From Fibrivirga algicola (lineage in GTDB: Bacteria; Bacteroidota; Bacteroidia; Cytophagales; Spirosomataceae): a DNA stretch of 64,000 bases. A program made the position numbers and the translations under genes. Below are positions 9,215-18,066 of this stretch, piece after piece. The stretch is from assembly GCF_011742925.1 (NCBI RefSeq), contig NZ_WAEL01000002.1, positions 248,001 to 312,000 of the forward strand. The letters are read 5' to 3'. The first letter of the stretch is position 1. Each line of letters starts with the position of its first letter. The notes under the pieces are model-generated. The model searched no databases and had not been told where the DNA came from. It saw only the letters and a program-made list of their open reading frames with translations.

Positions 9215-10591
9215 TTACACCGGTAGGCAGACCGTAAAAGTGGTCTCGCCGGGTTTCGACGTTACCTTGATGCTGCCATTATGGTGCTTGATAACCCCTT
9301 GAACAATGTCGAGGCCTAGTCCAGAGCCTTTGCCAACGCCTTTTGTGGTGAAGAAAGGCTCGAATATTTTCTGCTGAATTGAGTCCTCAATACCGCTTCC
9401 GTTGTCGGTAAAGGTGGTATAGATAAACTGCTCTTTTTCCAGATAGCTTCGAATAGCCAGAGTGCCACCTTTTTCCGGCAGGGCGTCGAGGGCGTTATCG
9501 ATGAGGTTCGTCCAGACTTGGTTCAGTTCACCGGGCCATCCGCAGAGTTCAGGCAGGTTGTCAGGTACGTCGACGGTGATGGCTATGTTCTTGGCCCGCA
9601 CTTTATGACCCAGCAACGTGAGAGTGCTCCGGATGCCTTCAGGCAAATTGACAAGTTCTTTCCCCGCACCCCGGTCCATGTGGGTGTATGACTTAATCGA
9701 CGACACCAGCGTGGCCATCCGGCTCGACGCCTCCCCAATATCGACCACCAGTTTTTCGGTAACCAGATTGTTGCTCACCCATTCCAGTACGCCCTGCAGG
9801 TTGGCCTCCCCTACCTGATCTAGAATGTTGTCGAGCTCCTCTTCCGTAAAATTATAGTCGGCCAGTGAACTCGCCAGATCGGCGGCTTCAGGTACGTTGT
9901 GGTCTTCGAGCCAATCGGTGAGGTCATCTTCCAGGCTGCTCCGTTCCAGCAGCGACAGCGGCTTTGTACGGTGATCGAGCTTATTGAATAACCACTCGTC
10001 GACCAAATCGGTCTGCTCGTCGGTGAGGGCCAGGCGCATAATTACTTTGAACCGTTCGGGGGTGGCCCGCATGTGTCCTTTCAGCGCCTCAGCGTTCCGC
10101 ACAATAGCCGACACGGGGTTATTCAGTTCGTGCGCCAACCCCGCCGACAGCCGGCCCAGCGAAGCCATTTTCTCTTCCTGCTGTACCTGATGCGCAAACG
10201 TCCGCACGCGATCGGTCATTTGCTGGACAAACGCCTCAGTCAGTTCATAACAGGCGCTGGTCATCTCGCGCAACTGATCGCGGTGCAGGGCCAGCGTGCG
10301 TACGTCGGTTTCGGCAACGAAAGGAAACCGGGCTTCGGTCAGGCGAGAGTAAGGTAAAAGCCCCAACACGGCGGGGGCCAGGTACGTGACCAGGTCTTCG
10401 GATGCCTGACCCGTAATGTTGATCTGCCCTTCGAGCAGCAGGCGCAGCGAATCAACGGGCTGATGTGCTTCGTTGATCACGTGCCCTTTAGGAAAATCGG
10501 CCACTTCGGCCCGGTCGAGAAACCACGTCAATTGGTCGTCAGGTACGTGTTCGAACTGCGGGAAGGCACGTAAATCGGTGATGGTTACCAT
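9215..10591 (-). CDS. Soluble sensor histidine kinase with cyclic-nucleotide-binding-like N-terminus
   Basis: 458 residues from the ATG at 10591; an ATG at 10636 would add 15 residues. There are no membrane segments. Residues about 10-115 resemble a cNMP-binding (CAP-like) fold (FPKGHVINEAHQPVDSLRLL). The H-box SLGRLSAGLAHELNNP has H154, and the ATPase domain shows LNQVWTNLIDNALDAL (N box), TDNGSGI, FEPFFTTKGVGKGSGLGL (F/G boxes). The HxxN phospho-acceptor pattern is the NtrB/ZraS-like type. No response regulator is adjacent; the REC-flavoprotein at 3137 is a reasonable partner since cNMP-kinase/REC-TrxR combinations occur in this phylum (inference). Confidence 0.9.
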   Translation of the reverse strand: MVTITDLRAFPQFEHVPDDQLTWFLDRAEVADFPKGHVINEAHQPVDSLRLLLEGQINITGQASEDLVTYLAPAVLGLLPYSRLTEARFPFVAETDVRTLALHRDQLREMTSACYELTEAFVQQMTDRVRTFAHQVQQEEKMASLGRLSAGLAHELNNPVSAIVRNAEALKGHMRATPERFKVIMRLALTDEQTDLVDEWLFNKLDHRTKPLSLLERSSLEDDLTDWLEDHNVPEAADLASSLADYNFTEEELDNILDQVGEANLQGVLEWVSNNLVTEKLVVDIGEASSRMATLVSSIKSYTHMDRGAGKELVNLPEGIRSTLTLLGHKVRAKNIAITVDVPDNLPELCGWPGELNQVWTNLIDNALDALPEKGGTLAIRSYLEKEQFIYTTFTDNGSGIEDSIQQKIFEPFFTTKGVGKGSGLGLDIVQGVIKHHNGSIKVTSKPGETTFTVCLPV

Positions 10592-10659
10592 GGAATACTG
10601 GTTGTTAAACGCTGAGAGGTAAATGATACCAGGCAACCGGGGCCTGTGGGTACGTTAGG

Positions 10660-11655
10660 CTATCGACCGGCCTGTTTGCGGCGCGCCATCAGTTCGCGGC
10701 AGGTGGTTACAATAATGCCTTCACGCTGGATATACGCCTTCAGTTCCGGATCGAGCATGGCGAGCAGGTCGCCCTGTCGCGTAGGCCACGACGACGTGAT
10801 CTGACTAAACTGAGGCGAATTTTGGGCGCAGTGCATAATCACATACGTTAGCCCAGGTTGGCAACGCTTCAGCAGATCAATGTATTTCTCTGTTTTCATA
10901 CGCTGCAGTGCCTTGTCGGTCACCGGCATACCGGCGGGCAGGTTCCAGCTGTAGCTACTGCCGTCGAGGTCATCGAAAACAGGCAACCCGGCGTCCCAAA
11001 GTTGTCGGCCTACCTTGCGGGCAATAACGCGCTGCTCCTGCGGAATGTTATTAGCCGCAACAATGAGCGTGGCATGGCCACCAGGAAACAGCAGTGGAAT
11101 CTGCTGCTCGATACCCAGTTTCACGTAAGTCGGCATGAACTTCAGGTCAAACAACGTACCCATGTGCGAATCGAGGTGGGTGGGTTCGATGCCAAACGAC
11201 CGGAAACGAGCCAGTTGCGCCCTGATCTCGGCATCGACCTCGGCGGGGGTAGCCTGATCGACTACCTCCTGAACCGACGGCCAGAACGCGCCCTGCGCGT
11301 CACAAAGGCCGGTTTTCTGCCCTGTCAAAGGCGACCAGCGGTAGCCTTTCCATTCGCTCGTGAGGGTAAGGTGGACGCCCACATCAAGCGTTGGTTTTTG
11401 CCGGGCATACGCCATAAAATCCGGCACCCAGGCGCAGGGCATCATCACACTTGTCGATACAGCAATACCTTCGTCAATGGCGCGTCTGGTCCCCTGGTTT
11501 GCTTCGTAACTCATGCCCGCGTCGTCGACGTGCAGCACAATTACTTTTTTACCCCGCGGAAACCCCAGCCGTTCGGCATAAGTCGTGTCTGCCTGGGCGA
11601 TGGCCGATGAAACCAGCATAGATAGACAGGCGATGAATAGGTAAACAGGAGACAT
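10660..11655 (-). CDS. ChbG/HpnK (YdjC)-family carbohydrate deacetylase, secreted
   Basis: 331 residues with a signal peptide (MSPVYLFIACLSMLVSSAIA, cut before Q). The YdjC fold is indicated by VIVLHVDDAGMS (metal-binding DD), the GVHLTLTSEW segment and THLDSHMGT with metal ligand histidines. Family members remove acetyl groups from chito-oligosaccharides or related sugars. It sits 68 bp upstream of the kinase on the same strand; a functional link is not evident. Confidence 0.88.
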   Translation of the reverse strand: MSPVYLFIACLSMLVSSAIAQADTTYAERLGFPRGKKVIVLHVDDAGMSYEANQGTRRAIDEGIAVSTSVMMPCAWVPDFMAYARQKPTLDVGVHLTLTSEWKGYRWSPLTGQKTGLCDAQGAFWPSVQEVVDQATPAEVDAEIRAQLARFRSFGIEPTHLDSHMGTLFDLKFMPTYVKLGIEQQIPLLFPGGHATLIVAANNIPQEQRVIARKVGRQLWDAGLPVFDDLDGSSYSWNLPAGMPVTDKALQRMKTEKYIDLLKRCQPGLTYVIMHCAQNSPQFSQITSSWPTRQGDLLAMLDPELKAYIQREGIIVTTCRELMARRKQAGR

Positions 11656-11704
11656 AGGCGGCTTAGGAAAACAGACATAATGATAGCTAATTCTACATTA
11701 ATTC

Positions 11705-12154
11705 ATGATTGCAGTTCTTCAACGGGTCTCTGAAGCAGCGGTTCGCATCGACGGGCAGGTACGTGGTCAGATTCAACAGGGTTTTTTGGTTTTGCTGGGC
11801 GTCACCCATACCGATACCGCAGCCGATGTGGCATGGCTGGCCAAAAAAATTGCCGGGATGCGCATTTTCAGTGACGAAGCCGGCAAGATGAATCTGGACC
11901 TGACTACGGTGGGCGGTAGTATTTTACTCATCAGCCAGTTTACGCTCCATGCCGAAACAAAAAAAGGGAACCGGCCCAGTTTCATTGAGGCCGCCCGACC
12001 CGAAGTAGCCATTCCGCTTTACGAACAGATGATTGCCCGATTATCAGCTGAGTTAGGGCACCCCATTCAAACCGGCGAGTTTGGGGCCGACATGCAGGTG
12101 TCGCTCATCAATGATGGGCCGGTTACGATCGTGATCGACACAAAGAAGCCGTAA
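11705..12154 (+). CDS. dtd: D-aminoacyl-tRNA deacylase
   Basis: 149 residues, the normal length of DTD. The two signature motifs are present: SQFTL and the NDGPVT form of the NxGPxT motif near the C-terminus. The enzyme frees tRNAs wrongly charged with D-amino acids or glycine, in the cytosol. The N-terminus [13 protein letters not shown] is standard, which fixes the start. It is divergent from the ChbG-like gene. Confidence 0.96.
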   Translation: MIAVLQRVSEAAVRIDGQVRGQIQQGFLVLLGVTHTDTAADVAWLAKKIAGMRIFSDEAGKMNLDLTTVGGSILLISQFTLHAETKKGNRPSFIEAARPEVAIPLYEQMIARLSAELGHPIQTGEFGADMQVSLINDGPVTIVIDTKKP

Positions 12155-12332
12155 ACGTGACCCTGATAGCGGTTCTAACGTCCTGTTCAGGGCATTGACT
12201 TGAACTACTGCCCAGCACAGGTACGTGCCAACCGGGCCGCTGGTACAGATTATGTATACGTGACGATCCGTTTCTACCGTTTTTGGAGAAAACCGTACTT
12301 TTACAGTTAACCTTCGCTTTCCAGCGCACTGA

Positions 12333-12974
12333 ATGAACTTTCTGCCTATCGATGTTGCCGACTATGCCGATGCACACACGTCGCCCGAAAGCGATGTATT
12401 GCAGCGGCTCAACCGCGATACCTATGCCCATGTGTTGCACCCCCGTATGTTGTCGGGTCATTTGCAGGGGCGATTGCTGGCCATGCTCTCGCACATGATT
12501 CGGCCGCGGCGCATACTCGAAATTGGCACCTACACCGGCTATTCGGCCCTGTGCCTCGCCGAGGGACTAGCCGAGGATGGCCGTGTACTTACCATTGATA
12601 AAAACGAAGAGCTGGAATCGATCGCCCGCCGGTACTGGGCCGAATCGCCGCACGGTGCGCGCATCGATCTGCACATTGGCCGAGCCGGTGACATTATTCC
12701 AACGCTCGACGAGACGTTTGATCTCGTGTTCATTGATGCCGACAAAGAAAACTACGGCTTATATTACGATCTGGTCTTCGACAAAGTCAGGCCGGGTGGG
12801 TTCATCCTGTCCGATAATGTGCTTTGGAGCGGCAAAGTAGTGGAGCCAGTAAAACCCGCCGACAAAGACACGCAGGCCGTTATCGCCTTTAATCAGAAAA
12901 TCCACCAGGATCCACGCGTAGAGAACTTGCTGTTGCCCGTGCGTGATGGTGTTCTTATTGCCCGCAAACGTTAA
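12333..12974 (+). CDS. SAM-dependent O-methyltransferase, family 3 (caffeoyl-CoA O-methyltransferase-like)
   Basis: 213 residues. The SAM site is ILEIGTYTGYSALCLAEGL, followed by LTIDKNEE and LVFIDADKENY (metal/substrate region) and ILSDNVLWSGKV, the standard order of class-III O-methyltransferases. The acceptor is unknown. It is followed after only 3 bp by the transglycosylase gene, so the two share a transcript. Confidence 0.92.
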   Translation: MNFLPIDVADYADAHTSPESDVLQRLNRDTYAHVLHPRMLSGHLQGRLLAMLSHMIRPRRILEIGTYTGYSALCLAEGLAEDGRVLTIDKNEELESIARRYWAESPHGARIDLHIGRAGDIIPTLDETFDLVFIDADKENYGLYYDLVFDKVRPGGFILSDNVLWSGKVVEPVKPADKDTQAVIAFNQKIHQDPRVENLLLPVRDGVLIARKR

Positions 12975-12977
12975 CTT

Positions 12978-15341
12978 ATGAAATACGCCTTAACTCTCTT
13001 TTCGTTCTGGTTTGCCCTGACGGCCTTTGCCCAGCCAGTACCCAGCCCGACCGTACCCGCTCAGGTGACCTTTGCCGACCTGACCGTGCGCTTTGACCCC
13101 GACGCCCGGCGGCTCATTCAGCAGGATGTAAACGCTCTGATGAATAATCGGCAATACTGGAATGCCAAGCTCGACCGGGCTTTGCTCTACTTCCCGATTA
13201 TTGAGACGATTCTGCTGAACGAAAAAATTCCGACCGATTTCAAGTACCTCGCCCTGCAGGAAAGTTCCCTGACGCCTGATGCCGTTTCGTCGTCGCAGGC
13301 GGTTGGTTTCTGGCAGTTCAAGCGCGAAACAGCGCAGGATTACGGTATGGTGGTGAACGAGGAAGTCGACGAACGGAAGAATATTTCGTCGTCGACGGCG
13401 GCAGCGGCCCGGTACCTGCGTCGTAGCAATGGCATGTATACCAACTGGCTGTCGGCTCTCTTTTCGTTTTACCTGGGCACGGGGGGCATCAGCAAAATTG
13501 TTTCGCCGGAATGGGCCAACTCGCAGGACATCACCCTCAATGGCAGTACCGATCGCTACATGCTCCGGTTCTTCGCCCACAAACTAGCCGTTGAGTACGC
13601 CATCCGGACGTATCAACCGGTCAACACGTTTTCGTTGGTTGAATACACGGGCGGGGCGGGCAAGACGATCGATGAGATTGCCAATGAATTAAGTCTCAAC
13701 GCCAATGATATACGTACCTACAACCGCTGGCTGCTGATCGACCACGTACCCATCGATAAGCCGTATGCACTGGTTATTCCAACGCCAAACGGGCAAATCA
13801 ACGACCTGCGGCAGCGAATTGCCCATACGACCGACAAGCCCATCAAAGCCGTTGTTACCGACGACATTGGTTTCCCGGTACTGAAACGCGTCACCCTGGC
13901 CACCAGCTCAACGAGTGACCCGATTCTATATGAAATCAACGGGTTGCCCGGTATTCAGGCGCAAGTAGGTGATAACGCAGGATCGCTGGCGCGGAAGGCC
14001 CGAATCAGTCTATCGAGCTTCCTGCGGTTCAACGACCTGGGCGAGCGCGACGCGATTGCAGTAGGTGAAGTGTACTACCTGGCCAAGAAGCGTAAAAAAG
14101 CGCTGGTGCCTTTTCACACTGCCCGAACCGACGAAACAATGCGCGGGATCTCGCAGCGTTACGCCCTTCGGTTAAAGAAGCTGCTCCGCTACAACCGCAT
14201 GGATCGAGTGCAAAAACTACAGGTTGGGCGGGTACTGTGGCTGCGTGAACGCCGCCCCTCGAAAACGCCGATCGAGATCATCAACGCCCCGACCCCACCG
14301 GTGTATGACAACTCCCCCGCTACGCCATCTAACCGGCCAGTGGTAGAGCGGCCGGGGCTGGAAACACCAGCAAACAGCCAGGCGAACAACATTCCACGAA
14401 ATGCATCGGAACGGAAACGGTATCAGCCTAAACTAGTCGGTAGCGCTACGCCGTCGACAGTACCTGACGAGCGGTCTGCTGAGGTCAGCACGGCCCCTTC
14501 TCGGCCAACCCCAGAGCCAGCTACCCCACCTACGCGCCCGGCTGTTCAGGCGCCTACGCCAACGGTGACAACGGCCGTAACGCCGGATAAGACGAATCCA
14601 GGCGAAACGGTAGAAGTACCGGTTGCTACCCCACGCGATGCCGGTTCGCCCCAGCGGACCATTATTGTTCGCTCGGAAGGGGAGACGGTTCGTGAGCGCA
14701 CCACCCCCGCCCGGCAGGTAGCAGGTACGTACCCCGAAACACCCGACGTAGCAGCCAATACGGGTGGCAATCAGAGTGGCCGGACTGCCACGCCGGTTAA
14801 GAAACCACAGCCTCAGCAACAGTCGTCTACTGAGCTTACGCCCATTCCCCGCAATCAGCAGGCAACGCTGCCACCCCTGCCACCTATGATGAGCGATCGC
14901 CCCGAAGCCACAACGCCGGGGTCGACCAAGGGCCGGACTATGAGGCATACCATCGAAGCCGGTCAGACGTATTACAGCCTGTCACGCTACTACGGGGTAA
15001 GGGTTGACGATCTTCTCGCAGCCAATAACCTGACCCTAGGGGATAAACTCTCGGTTGGACAAACCCTGGTAGTGCAGAATGTACCGGCGGGCTACCCCAC
15101 CGGTCAGCCAACATCAGCACCCGCTGCCGTGCCAGCCGGAGCGCCCCGTTCAGGCTCGCCTATTCCGCCAACGACAGTCGCTCCACCCGTTTCTGAACCG
15201 ACCTACCACGTGGTAGCAAAAGGCGAAACGCTGTATCGAATCTCGAAGACGTACAACGTGACCGTCGAGCAATTGATGCAATGGAACGATTTGCGCGATT
15301 TGGGTGTGAAAGAGGGTCAGAAGTTGAAAGTAAGCCAGTAA
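12978..15341 (+). CDS. MltD-like membrane-bound/secreted lytic transglycosylase with LysM repeats
   Basis: 787 residues. A signal peptide ([18 protein letters not shown]) is followed by an SLT domain (about 70-200) with catalytic E95 in [19 protein letters not shown] and the FWQF element. A degenerate LysM-like unit follows near 375-420 ([20 protein letters not shown]). After a long Pro/Thr-rich linker (about 430-650) two clear LysM domains bind peptidoglycan: [18 protein letters not shown] and [19 protein letters not shown]. The protein cleaves glycan strands in the periplasm. The linker is unusually long and low in complexity. Confidence 0.93.
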   Translation: MKYALTLFSFWFALTAFAQPVPSPTVPAQVTFADLTVRFDPDARRLIQQDVNALMNNRQYWNAKLDRALLYFPIIETILLNEKIPTDFKYLALQESSLTPDAVSSSQAVGFWQFKRETAQDYGMVVNEEVDERKNISSSTAAAARYLRRSNGMYTNWLSALFSFYLGTGGISKIVSPEWANSQDITLNGSTDRYMLRFFAHKLAVEYAIRTYQPVNTFSLVEYTGGAGKTIDEIANELSLNANDIRTYNRWLLIDHVPIDKPYALVIPTPNGQINDLRQRIAHTTDKPIKAVVTDDIGFPVLKRVTLATSSTSDPILYEINGLPGIQAQVGDNAGSLARKARISLSSFLRFNDLGERDAIAVGEVYYLAKKRKKALVPFHTARTDETMRGISQRYALRLKKLLRYNRMDRVQKLQVGRVLWLRERRPSKTPIEIINAPTPPVYDNSPATPSNRPVVERPGLETPANSQANNIPRNASERKRYQPKLVGSATPSTVPDERSAEVSTAPSRPTPEPATPPTRPAVQAPTPTVTTAVTPDKTNPGETVEVPVATPRDAGSPQRTIIVRSEGETVRERTTPARQVAGTYPETPDVAANTGGNQSGRTATPVKKPQPQQQSSTELTPIPRNQQATLPPLPPMMSDRPEATTPGSTKGRTMRHTIEAGQTYYSLSRYYGVRVDDLLAANNLTLGDKLSVGQTLVVQNVPAGYPTGQPTSAPAAVPAGAPRSGSPIPPTTVAPPVSEPTYHVVAKGETLYRISKTYNVTVEQLMQWNDLRDLGVKEGQKLKVSQ
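14724..14733. repeat. Palindromic double copy of the iterated heptamer GGTACGT
   Basis: GGTACGTACC is the only place in the window where the plus and minus forms of the over-represented heptamer overlap to make a 10-bp palindrome. It lies within the coding linker of the transglycosylase. See the finding on the window-wide motif. Confidence 0.6.
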
Positions 15342-15346
15342 CGCCC

Positions 15347-15916
15347 ATGATTTTAATTGACCACACCGTCATCAGCGACGACATTGCTGAACAGTTTTTT
15401 GTCTGTAATCTCGACAAGTGCAAAGGTGCGTGCTGCGTTGAAGGTGACGCTGGTGCACCGCTCGAGCGCGACGAACTGGCCAAACTGCGGGAAGTGTATC
15501 CGGAAGTGAAGCCCTACCTGTCGGCCGCGGGCATTCAGGCTATTGAAGCGCAAGGCCTGTATGAGGCCGACGAAGATGGCGATTACGTGACCACTACTGT
15601 TGGTGGACGTGAGTGCGTTTATGCGATCTACGACGAAAAAGGCATCCTGAAATGCGGAATCGAAGCGGCATATAACGACGGGAAAGTAAACTGGAAAAAG
15701 CCTATTTCGTGCCACCTGTACCCAATCCGCGTCACGAAGTACGAACAGTACCATGCCCTGAATTACGACCGCTGGCCTATCTGTGCCCCTGCCTGTAGCT
15801 TTGGTAAAGAGCTGAACGTACCTGTCTATAAATTTGTCCGGGAAGCCCTTGTGCGCGCTTACGGGCAAGCCTGGTACGACAAGCTGGTTGTAGAAATCGA
15901 AGGCGAAAAAGACTAA
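15347..15916 (+). CDS. DUF3109 family cysteine-rich protein
   Basis: 189 residues starting at [13 protein letters not shown] (ATG 15347, 5 bp after the transglycosylase stop). Conserved cysteines occur as [38 protein letters not shown] and [10 protein letters not shown], a pattern of the DUF3109/YkgJ-like proteins thought to bind a metal or Fe-S cluster. The function is not known. The close spacing suggests cotranscription with the transglycosylase. Confidence 0.9.
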   Translation: MILIDHTVISDDIAEQFFVCNLDKCKGACCVEGDAGAPLERDELAKLREVYPEVKPYLSAAGIQAIEAQGLYEADEDGDYVTTTVGGRECVYAIYDEKGILKCGIEAAYNDGKVNWKKPISCHLYPIRVTKYEQYHALNYDRWPICAPACSFGKELNVPVYKFVREALVRAYGQAWYDKLVVEIEGEKD

Positions 15917-15968
15917 TATGCGCGTGTTGCCGGGTATTGCGTAAGCGAGGCCCGACAACATACTATAC

Positions 15969-16030
15969 TGAAACGACCAATGCCCTTGCCACCGGTTCAT
16001 TGACCTATGGAAAGGGCATTGGTCGTTTCA
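15969..16030. terminator. Hairpin between convergent genes
   Basis: Perfect 19-bp arms (15969-15987 and 16012-16030, starting TGAAACGACC) enclose a 24-nt loop. It lies between the convergent DUF3109 and DoxX genes and probably ends both transcripts, though no T-run follows. The iterated heptamer GGTACGT begins directly after the right arm (16031). Confidence 0.65.
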
Positions 16031-16042
16031 GGTACGTGGTAT

Positions 16043-16450
16043 TCAGGCCAGCGTTGACTTGAGGCTACTTGTTTCGTTGCTGATGGCGGTCGTGTGGTAT
16101 TTTTTCTGGTAGTATACATACGACAACGCACCAATCAGCGGAATCACAAGCATAGGGCCCCAGGTGGCAACCGGTTCAATAAAAGCGACTGCATAGATGG
16201 CACCGATAATATCATACATCAGTCCGGCATACGCCCATTCCTTGATTCGGGGATAGCCTGGTACCAGAATGCCGATCACCCCCAGCAGTTTGGCCCAGCC
16301 TAGAAAAGGCACCAGCGGCGCAGGAAAGCCAATGCCTTTGAAACCCTCAACGGCCATCGGCATGATCAGGATATCGGGAATTGCTGATCCCAGCATAATA
16401 AACGCGAACAGACCGGTGAAGATCCAGTAGCGGGTAGCTGTCTTTTTCAT
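16043..16450 (-). CDS. DoxX-like membrane protein
   Basis: 135 residues with four hydrophobic helices: WIFTGLFAFIMLGSA, FLGWAKLLGVIGILV, YAGLMYDIIGAIYAVAF and PMLVIPLIGALSYVYY. The pattern PFLGWAKLLGVIGIL is typical of the DoxX-like family (PF13564). The function of the family is unsettled; some members are linked to redox stress. Its start overlaps the stop of the VOC gene by 4 bp, so they are translationally coupled. Confidence 0.85.
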   Translation of the reverse strand: MKKTATRYWIFTGLFAFIMLGSAIPDILIMPMAVEGFKGIGFPAPLVPFLGWAKLLGVIGILVPGYPRIKEWAYAGLMYDIIGAIYAVAFIEPVATWGPMLVIPLIGALSYVYYQKKYHTTAISNETSSLKSTLA

Positions 16451-16908
16451 ACAAGTGCTTCGGATAAGTGATTAGTCTGGGTCAGGTCGCCGTGAGGCTG
16501 TTTCCGGTCATAATTCAGGTACCAGTGAAAGCCAAACTGGTCGGCAATATCGCCAAAGACGCTATCCCAGAAAGTGTTTTCCAGCGGATGCAGCACATCC
16601 CCCCCTACCGATAAGCTCGCTGCCAACTCGTTGATCTCCGCTTCACTGCTACATTCCAGGATCATCGATACGGAATTTCCGATCGCCGGTTCGTGCGAAA
16701 GGGGCAGGTCAGATCCCATTAGTCGTAGCCGGTCGTTGGTCAGGCAGGCGTGCAGAATACGTGGAGCCATGCCGGTTGGAAACTGGCTGGCGAGTGGTGA
16801 CTCCCCCACCGAGAGCAAATTGAGTTCACCACCCAGACACGTCTGGTAAAAGAGCATGGCTTCACGGCAATTGCCGTTGAAGTGCATGTACGCGCTGATC
16901 TGTTTCAT
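16447..16908 (-). CDS. VOC-family (PhnB-like/glyoxalase fold) protein
   Basis: 153 residues. MHFNGNCREAMLFYQTCLGGEL and the C-terminal FGDIADQFGFHWYLNYD are hallmarks of PhnB-like VOC proteins, small metal-binding dimers with varied or unknown substrates. First gene of a two-gene unit with the DoxX-like protein. Confidence 0.87.
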   Translation of the reverse strand: MKQISAYMHFNGNCREAMLFYQTCLGGELNLLSVGESPLASQFPTGMAPRILHACLTNDRLRLMGSDLPLSHEPAIGNSVSMILECSSEAEINELAASLSVGGDVLHPLENTFWDSVFGDIADQFGFHWYLNYDRKQPHGDLTQTNHLSEALV

Positions 16909-16936
16909 ACAAGTAGTTGTTGTTTGGTTAACAGAT

Positions 16937-16944
16937 CAAATTTA
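16937..16944 (-). promoter_or_regulatory. -7 element upstream of the VOC-DoxX operon
   Basis: TAAATTTG on the minus strand matches the Bacteroidota -7 consensus TAnnTTTG and lies 28 nt before the VOC start. No TTTG is found at the proper -33 distance. Confidence 0.45.
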
Positions 16945-17039
16945 CGGACCTCTACCCGCTCCGGCGGGGGGTAAAAGCGGCAAAGTCGGGGGGCAATTGT
17001 GCCATCTTCCCAGCGCAGGACGTACCTGCATTCAGGACC

Positions 17040-17201
17040 TCACTTGTCTTTCTTTTTTGTCTTCCGAACCTGCTCCTGCTCGTAAGCTTCGCGCTGCCGC
17101 TTATCGGCCAGCAGATTGCGATACAGCCCGTTCAGGACGTAAATATCGTCGACTTCTTCAATGAGCAGGTGGAGTTGTTCGCGAATGTGTTCTACTTTCA
17201 T
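17040..17201 (-). CDS. Small charged protein of 53 residues, function unknown
   Basis: The frame begins ATGAAAGTAGAACAC and encodes MKVEHIREQLHLLIEEVDDI, then YVLNGLYRNLLADKRQ and a lysine-rich tail ending KKKDK. It is mostly predicted helix with an acidic first half and basic second half, resembling many short Bacteroidota proteins of the form IREQLHxxIEExD. Those sometimes precede toxin genes, but no toxin-like gene follows here; 131 bp separate it from the VOC gene. The composition and codon pattern look coding. Confidence 0.6.
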   Translation of the reverse strand: MKVEHIREQLHLLIEEVDDIYVLNGLYRNLLADKRQREAYEQEQVRKTKKKDK

Positions 17202-17340
17202 ACCAGGCTATAGGGGGCTAATTAATCCTTAAAAATAACCTACCTGACAGAAAAACGTTTACTTTCAGGCATGGCTTTTGCGAGGTAATACCCAAACATA
17301 TGCTAGTAATTATATATACTTGCTAACTCGATTGGCTTCT

Positions 17341-17922
17341 ATGAAAAAAGCGCTACTTCTTATTTCCTTTTGTTTCGCCGCTACGGCCATGCAGGCCCAA
17401 AACGCGATTCAATCGGCGACCGCCCCCAAGTCTGTTTTTGCCAACACGTCAATGGCCGTTGTCGACGCTGTGAAAGCCAATGAACCAGTTGACGCAAAAG
17501 CAGTCGACCAGATCATGGCAACCAATACGGTAGAACGTGCTGCCTCGGCAACTTACACCGCCGGCAAGGCAATTATCCTGCAACCAGGTTTCGAAGCGCG
17601 GGCTGGATCGGTTTTTGTGGCGACCGTCGCGCCCGTAGCTGCCAGATCAGTTGAGGCAGGTGCCGACCTTACGGTGTCCGCCTGGCCGAATCCATTTCAG
17701 GATCAGACAACGGTTGAATACAAGCTTCCCGAAAACAGCAAGGTGAAGCATACCCTGACAGACTCGCGCGGTGCGATACTCCGCCAGAATGCCCCTATTG
17801 ATGTGCAATCCGCCGGTGTTTATAAGATTAGCGTTGAGGGCACCAACCTGCCAACAGGCGTGTACCTTTATCAGGTCCAGACCGGTACGCAAACGAAAAC
17901 CATTCGGCTGTTAAAACAGTAG
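17341..17922 (+). CDS. Secreted protein with a type IX secretion C-terminal sorting domain
   Basis: 193 residues from the ATG at 17341 (an in-frame ATG at 17278 lacks a signal-peptide start). The signal peptide is MKKALLLISFCFAATAMQA, cut before Q. AGKAIILQPGFEARAGSVF is a short strand motif often seen in front of sorting domains. Residues about 118-193 are a Por-type C-terminal domain (VSAWPNPFQDQTTVEYKL to TKTIRLLKQ). It is exported by the type IX system and anchored at or released from the surface. No enzymatic domain is left after removing these parts. Confidence 0.88.
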   Translation: MKKALLLISFCFAATAMQAQNAIQSATAPKSVFANTSMAVVDAVKANEPVDAKAVDQIMATNTVERAASATYTAGKAIILQPGFEARAGSVFVATVAPVAARSVEAGADLTVSAWPNPFQDQTTVEYKLPENSKVKHTLTDSRGAILRQNAPIDVQSAGVYKISVEGTNLPTGVYLYQVQTGTQTKTIRLLKQ

Positions 17923-17951
17923 TTTACAGCTAGTTACTTATTTTCTCTATT

Positions 17952-17981
17952 GAAAAGCCAGCGCATGTGTGCTGGCTTTTC
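17952..17981 (+). terminator. Terminator after the T9SS-sorted protein gene
   Basis: GAAAAGCCAGC (17952-17962) pairs perfectly with GCTGGCTTTTC (17971-17981) across an 8-nt loop, with T-rich right flank. Confidence 0.8.
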
Positions 17982-18066
17982 GTATTTAGGCCAATCTGTC
18001 ATGTATTCGAACATGGGGTGGTCAATTTATGTTAATTAGCTATAGACGCACACTACTCAATACGAT

